A DNA stretch of 8,109 nucleotides from Candidatus Peribacteraceae bacterium (GTDB lineage: Bacteria; Patescibacteriota; Gracilibacteria; Peribacterales; Peribacteraceae), in assembly GCA_018061525.1 (NCBI GenBank), contig JAGOUB010000036.1:1-8109 (forward strand), read 5' to 3'. Below are positions 6,260-8,109 of this stretch, piece after piece. Below the pieces are notes generated by a model that saw only the letters and a program-made list of their open reading frames with translations, was not told the DNA's origin and ran no database searches. The position numbers and the translations under genes were made by a program. Position 1 is the first letter of the stretch; the number at the start of each line of letters is the position of its first letter.

Positions 6260-6288
6260 ATTATATACTAATTATAGTAATATGGCAA
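6260..6288 (-). promoter_or_regulatory. Strong sigma-70-like promoter TTGCCA-N17-TATAAT for the 211-residue gene
   Basis: Reading leftward, TTGCCA (6283-6288; 5 of 6 match to TTGACA) is followed after 17 bp by a perfect TATAAT (6260-6265). The hexamer ends 7 nt before the GTG at 6252, so +1 would be A at 6253 and the mRNA would be almost leaderless. A second TATAAT lies at 6271-6276. The segment 6253-6290 has only 6 G/C in 38 bases, in sharp contrast to the GC-rich surroundings. This is the best promoter match in the window. An out-of-frame ATG (6254-6256) lies upstream of the predicted +1 and would not be in the RNA. Confidence 0.75.
6266..6279. repeat. Short palindrome TACTA-ATTA-TAGTA between -35 and -10
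   Basis: Five-base inverted arms flank a 4-base centre, entirely within the 17-bp spacer of the promoter of the 211-residue gene. This is a typical position for a repressor operator. The AT-rich composition makes a chance palindrome fairly likely, so the operator reading is tentative. Confidence 0.35.
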
Positions 6289-6305
6289 TATGCGCCCCTT
6301 TTCCT

Positions 6306-6947
6306 TCAGGCGCGCTTGAAGCGTGACCGGACCCAGGCGATCGTCGCCGGCACCGCCGAGAAGGCAAGGATGGCCAGGATGACGAGCGAGAAATTCTTCT
6401 CCACGGCAGGGATCTGGCCGAAGAAAGTGCCGCCCAGTACGAAGAGTCCTACCCAGATGGCGCCGCCGGCGACGTTGTAGAACAGGAAGGTGCCGTAGGG
6501 CATATGGCTGACGCCAGCCACGAACGGTGCGCCCGTGCGCACGAATGGCAGGAAGCGCGCCAATACGATCGACTTGCCGCCGTGTCGTTTAAAGAAGGCG
6601 CGGGTCTGCTCGAGATGGTCGTGGTTCAAGAAGCGCGAATCTTTGCGAAAGGCCTTCACGCCGATGTGTTTGCCAATGGCGTAGTTGAGCGAATCGCCGA
6701 CGACGGCCGCCAGCCAAAGGAGCGGCAGGAGCACCCAGACGTTGAGCAGGCCCTGGGCCGAGAGCGCGCCGGCCGCGAAGAGCAACGAGTCGCCGGGCAG
6801 GAATGGCGCGATCACCAGGCCCGTCTCGCAGACAATGATAAGGAAGATGATGGCGTAGGTCGTTGGCAGGCCGATGCCGGCAATGAGCGCGGCCAAATGG
6901 ACATCGAGGTGTAAGACGACGTCGATGAGGCTGGCGATGAGCGTCAT
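6306..6947 (-). CDS. DedA-family integral membrane protein
   Basis: I take the ATG at 6945-6947, giving 213 residues, near the usual DedA length. An upstream in-frame ATG at 7169 would run through the divergent promoter region into the neighbouring lipoprotein gene and add a charged, unrelated N-terminus. Family hallmarks are present: ETGLVIAPFLPGDS at 41-54, containing the conserved Glu41 and Asp53; GDSLNYAIGKHIG at 84-96; and RFLPFVRTGAPFVAG at 131-145, with the two conserved arginines Arg131 and Arg137. Hydrophobic segments near 17-40, 43-65, 70-90, 155-175 and 187-206 fit the DedA fold with re-entrant loops. Characterised members translocate undecaprenyl phosphate or other lipids and depend on these acidic and basic residues. 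A lipid-carrier recycling role would suit the nearby glycosyltransferase, but this is inferred. The 211-residue gene follows 53 bp downstream on the same strand with its own promoter. Confidence 0.92.
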   Translation of the reverse strand: MTLIASLIDVVLHLDVHLAALIAGIGLPTTYAIIFLIIVCETGLVIAPFLPGDSLLFAAGALSAQGLLNVWVLLPLLWLAAVVGDSLNYAIGKHIGVKAFRKDSRFLNHDHLEQTRAFFKRHGGKSIVLARFLPFVRTGAPFVAGVSHMPYGTFLFYNVAGGAIWVGLFVLGGTFFGQIPAVEKNFSLVILAILAFSAVPATIAWVRSRFKRA

Positions 6948-6954
6948 GGAGTCC

Positions 6955-6960
6955 ACTCTA
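6955..6960 (-). promoter_or_regulatory. Candidate -10 box TAGAGT of the DedA gene
   Basis: On the minus strand TAGAGT (4 of 6 consensus bases) ends 7 nt before the chosen ATG at 6947, again predicting a leaderless mRNA. This supports the short start over the upstream one. No good -35 is visible (TCGCAA at 17 bp). Confidence 0.42.
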
Positions 6961-6992
6961 GGGAGGGCATCGGCATTTTGCGAATCGCTTGT

Positions 6993-7020
6993 TTGACACG
7001 TTTTGTGAGGCCGGTAGCAT
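6993..7020 (+). promoter_or_regulatory. Promoter TTGACA-N16-TAGCAT of the serine-rich lipoprotein gene
   Basis: A perfect -35 hexamer TTGACA (6993-6998) is followed after 16 bp by TAGCAT (7015-7020). The predicted +1 near 7027 gives a leader of about 24 nt that is C/T-rich and has no Shine-Dalgarno sequence. Unlike several other genes here, this one should have a real 5' UTR. The promoter shares the 103-bp intergenic region with the divergent DedA promoter. Confidence 0.6.
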
Positions 7021-7050
7021 ACTAGGCACTTCCTTCCGACCTCCCCTCGT

Positions 7051-8064
7051 ATGCGCCGTTCCCTTCTTATTGCTCTCACCGCCATTTCCCTCGCCGCCTG
7101 CAGCCCGCTCACGGGCCCGTCCAACGGCAACTCGTCTTCCAGCCGCTCGACAGCGACCACCGTCGCCACCTACACCGGCGTGATCCAGCCCGCGGGCATT
7201 TCCATCTACATGGAAGGCACGCACCGCCTGGAACTCGATGACGGACGCTTTGTGCTGCTGCAGAGCACGTCGGCCAACCTCAACCGCTATATCGGTCAGC
7301 GCGTGGAGCTGACGGGCACCGCCCGCGAGACCACCGAGGCCGGCGGCACCATCGTCGATGTCTCGCAGATCGCCCCGGCCGGTTCGGCCCCGTCGTCCTC
7401 GTCCTCCAGCTCGAGCAGCTCGTCCTCCTCCAGCTCCAGTGAGATGAGCTCGTCCAGCTCGTCGACGACCTCGTCGTCCTCGTCGCTTTCCAGCTCCAGC
7501 TCCTCTTCCGTCGTCAGCTCGTCGTCCGTCTCGTCCTCTTCTTCCAAGACGAGCAGCAGCGTGAGCAGCTCGAAGCCTTCTTCCAGCAGTGTCTCCTCCA
7601 GCTCCATCAGCTCCTCGTCCTCCAAGACGAGCAGCTCGGTCGCCTCGTCGTCCTCGTCCTCGGTCTCCGACCAGGACGCCCTCATGAAGGACCGCGCCGA
7701 CCGCATGGCCAAGCAGAACATGGCCGCGGCCTCGTGGACGCAGGAGTACTGCTCGCAGGGCTACGCCTTCTGCATCCCCGTGCACAAGAACTGGTGGTTC
7801 AGCTCGTTCCTGGGCGGCGGTTCCATTATCACCGTCGAGGTGGGTCCCGATGAGATCCTCGCCTCCGGCGACGGTCCGTTGAAGGTCTCGCTGCAGTCCG
7901 GCACGGCTGCCTCCATGCAGGCCGCCGACGGCGACGTGCGCGTGCAGGGCGATATGGTCTACGGCTACCGCGACTGGACGGACAACCGCCACTTCGTGGT
8001 CTCGGCCCCCGCTTCGCTCGAGGCCGCCGTCCGCTACATCACGCAGAACATCGCCGCCCGCTAA
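7051..8064 (+). CDS. Lipoprotein with serine-rich linker between two small domains
   Basis: This is a 337-residue exported lipoprotein. Residues 1-17 are a signal peptide with lipobox L-A-A-C, so C17 would be lipidated. A first domain (about 38-108) is beta-rich (ATYTGVIQPAG, HRLELDDGRFVLLQS, YIGQRVELTGTARE) and looks like an OB-type barrel with a characteristic G-x-x-V-E-L-x-G strand. Residues 115-206 are a linker of 92 residues with 72 serines, broken mainly by V, T and K; the unit SSSSSKTSSSV occurs twice. A C-terminal domain (about 208-337) contains QEYCSQGYAFCIP, whose two cysteines (234, 241) could form a disulfide, then WWFSSFLGGG and beta strands. I do not recognise that last domain. 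The protein is probably anchored to the membrane with the linker spanning the wall. Serine codons in the tract are mixed TCG, TCC, AGC and a few others. Its function is unknown. Confidence 0.88.
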   Translation: MRRSLLIALTAISLAACSPLTGPSNGNSSSSRSTATTVATYTGVIQPAGISIYMEGTHRLELDDGRFVLLQSTSANLNRYIGQRVELTGTARETTEAGGTIVDVSQIAPAGSAPSSSSSSSSSSSSSSSSEMSSSSSSTTSSSSSLSSSSSSSVVSSSSVSSSSSKTSSSVSSSKPSSSSVSSSSISSSSSKTSSSVASSSSSSVSDQDALMKDRADRMAKQNMAAASWTQEYCSQGYAFCIPVHKNWWFSSFLGGGSIITVEVGPDEILASGDGPLKVSLQSGTAASMQAADGDVRVQGDMVYGYRDWTDNRHFVVSAPASLEAAVRYITQNIAAR

Positions 8065-8070
8065 TCCGCG

Positions 8071-8109
8071 ATGGACATCATGCGTCCCGCCGCGGCTCCC
8101 GTTCCCGCG
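8071..8109 (+). CDS. Possible start of a further gene, cut by the window edge
   Basis: An ATG 6 nt after the lipoprotein stop opens a frame for 13 codons (MDIMRPAAAPVPA) to the window edge. Upstream, GCTAAT (8060-8065) is a 4-of-6 match to a -10 box and ends 5 nt before the ATG, similar to the leaderless geometry elsewhere, and it overlaps the preceding stop codon. Thirteen codons are too few to identify a product or to exclude chance; a second ATG four codons in is an alternative start. Confidence 0.35.
   Translation, partial: MDIMRPAAAPVPA

Noticed and set aside
5579..6300. Integrative element with att sites at tRNA-Ser
   Set aside because: No second copy of the tRNA 3' end beyond the 8-nt acceptor match, and no integrase gene in the window.
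6948..7169. Longer DedA start at 7169
   Set aside because: The 74 extra residues are charged and unlike any DedA N-terminus. They would overlap the divergent promoter and lipoprotein coding sequence, while a -10-like box fits the ATG at 6947.
7393..7668. Serine tract as a tandem DNA repeat or CRISPR-like array
   Set aside because: Codons vary irregularly between TCG, TCC, AGC and others; there is no fixed-length unit or spacer pattern.
7296..7721. Acidic Glu/Asp/Leu-rich leftward frame opposite the serine tract
   Set aside because: It is the mechanical complement of serine codons (TCG, TCC, AGC read backwards), with no independent features.
6958..7992. Long leftward frame opposite the serine-rich lipoprotein
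   Set aside because: It is a low-complexity Gly/Arg/Ala-rich shadow of a GC-rich gene. The forward frame has a signal peptide, lipobox and promoter.

Overview
The window is a compact, gene-dense piece of a GC-rich bacterial chromosome. Genes lie on both strands and the gaps between them are short (about 20 to 105 bp). TGA ends two well-recognised genes (the transketolase and the DedA protein), so the standard bacterial code applies. Several traits recall the Patescibacteria/CPR lineages: lipoproteins with long serine linkers, an S-layer-homology surface protein, no visible Shine-Dalgarno sequence at any start, and a diverged one-piece transketolase. This assignment is an inference from style; there is no marker gene in the window.

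Layout. At the left edge is the start of a leftward S-layer-homology protein (1-289, cut by the window edge). It is divergent from a rightward lipoprotein with a papain-like C39-type peptidase domain (361-1164). That gene converges, with overlapping stop codons, on a leftward zinc-ribbon SAM methyltransferase (1161-2036). The methyltransferase is divergent from a family-2 glycosyltransferase (2074-3144), and the two look like a small surface-glycan locus. A transketolase follows (3168-5483), with its own -10 box lying on the glycosyltransferase stop codon. Next come tRNA-Ser(UGA) (5514-5601), an unrecognised leftward 211-residue gene with an AT-rich promoter (5617-6252), a leftward DedA membrane protein (6306-6947), and a divergent serine-rich lipoprotein (7051-8064). 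A possible new gene starts at 8071 and runs off the right edge.

How the genes fit together. Five of the seven or eight protein genes concern the envelope: an SLH protein, two lipoproteins, a DedA lipid-carrier transporter candidate, and a glycosyltransferase (with the methyltransferase beside it). Transketolase supplies pentose and tetrose phosphates, and the tRNA decodes UCA/UCG serine codons. No stretch over 300 bp is gene-free, and I saw no CRISPR array, insertion sequence, riboswitch, or classical hairpin-plus-T-run terminator.

The most interesting signal is in start-site architecture. At several genes a -10-like hexamer ends only 6 or 7 nt before the start codon, which predicts leaderless mRNAs. 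The same spacing occurs before the first base of mature tRNA-Ser, which predicts a tRNA transcribed without a 5' leader. That tRNA promoter lies in the loop of a perfect 8-bp inverted repeat, which would let read-through RNA pair with the acceptor strand. The 211-residue orphan gene between the tRNA and DedA, with its own strong AT-rich promoter and different arginine codon use, is the best candidate for something undescribed.
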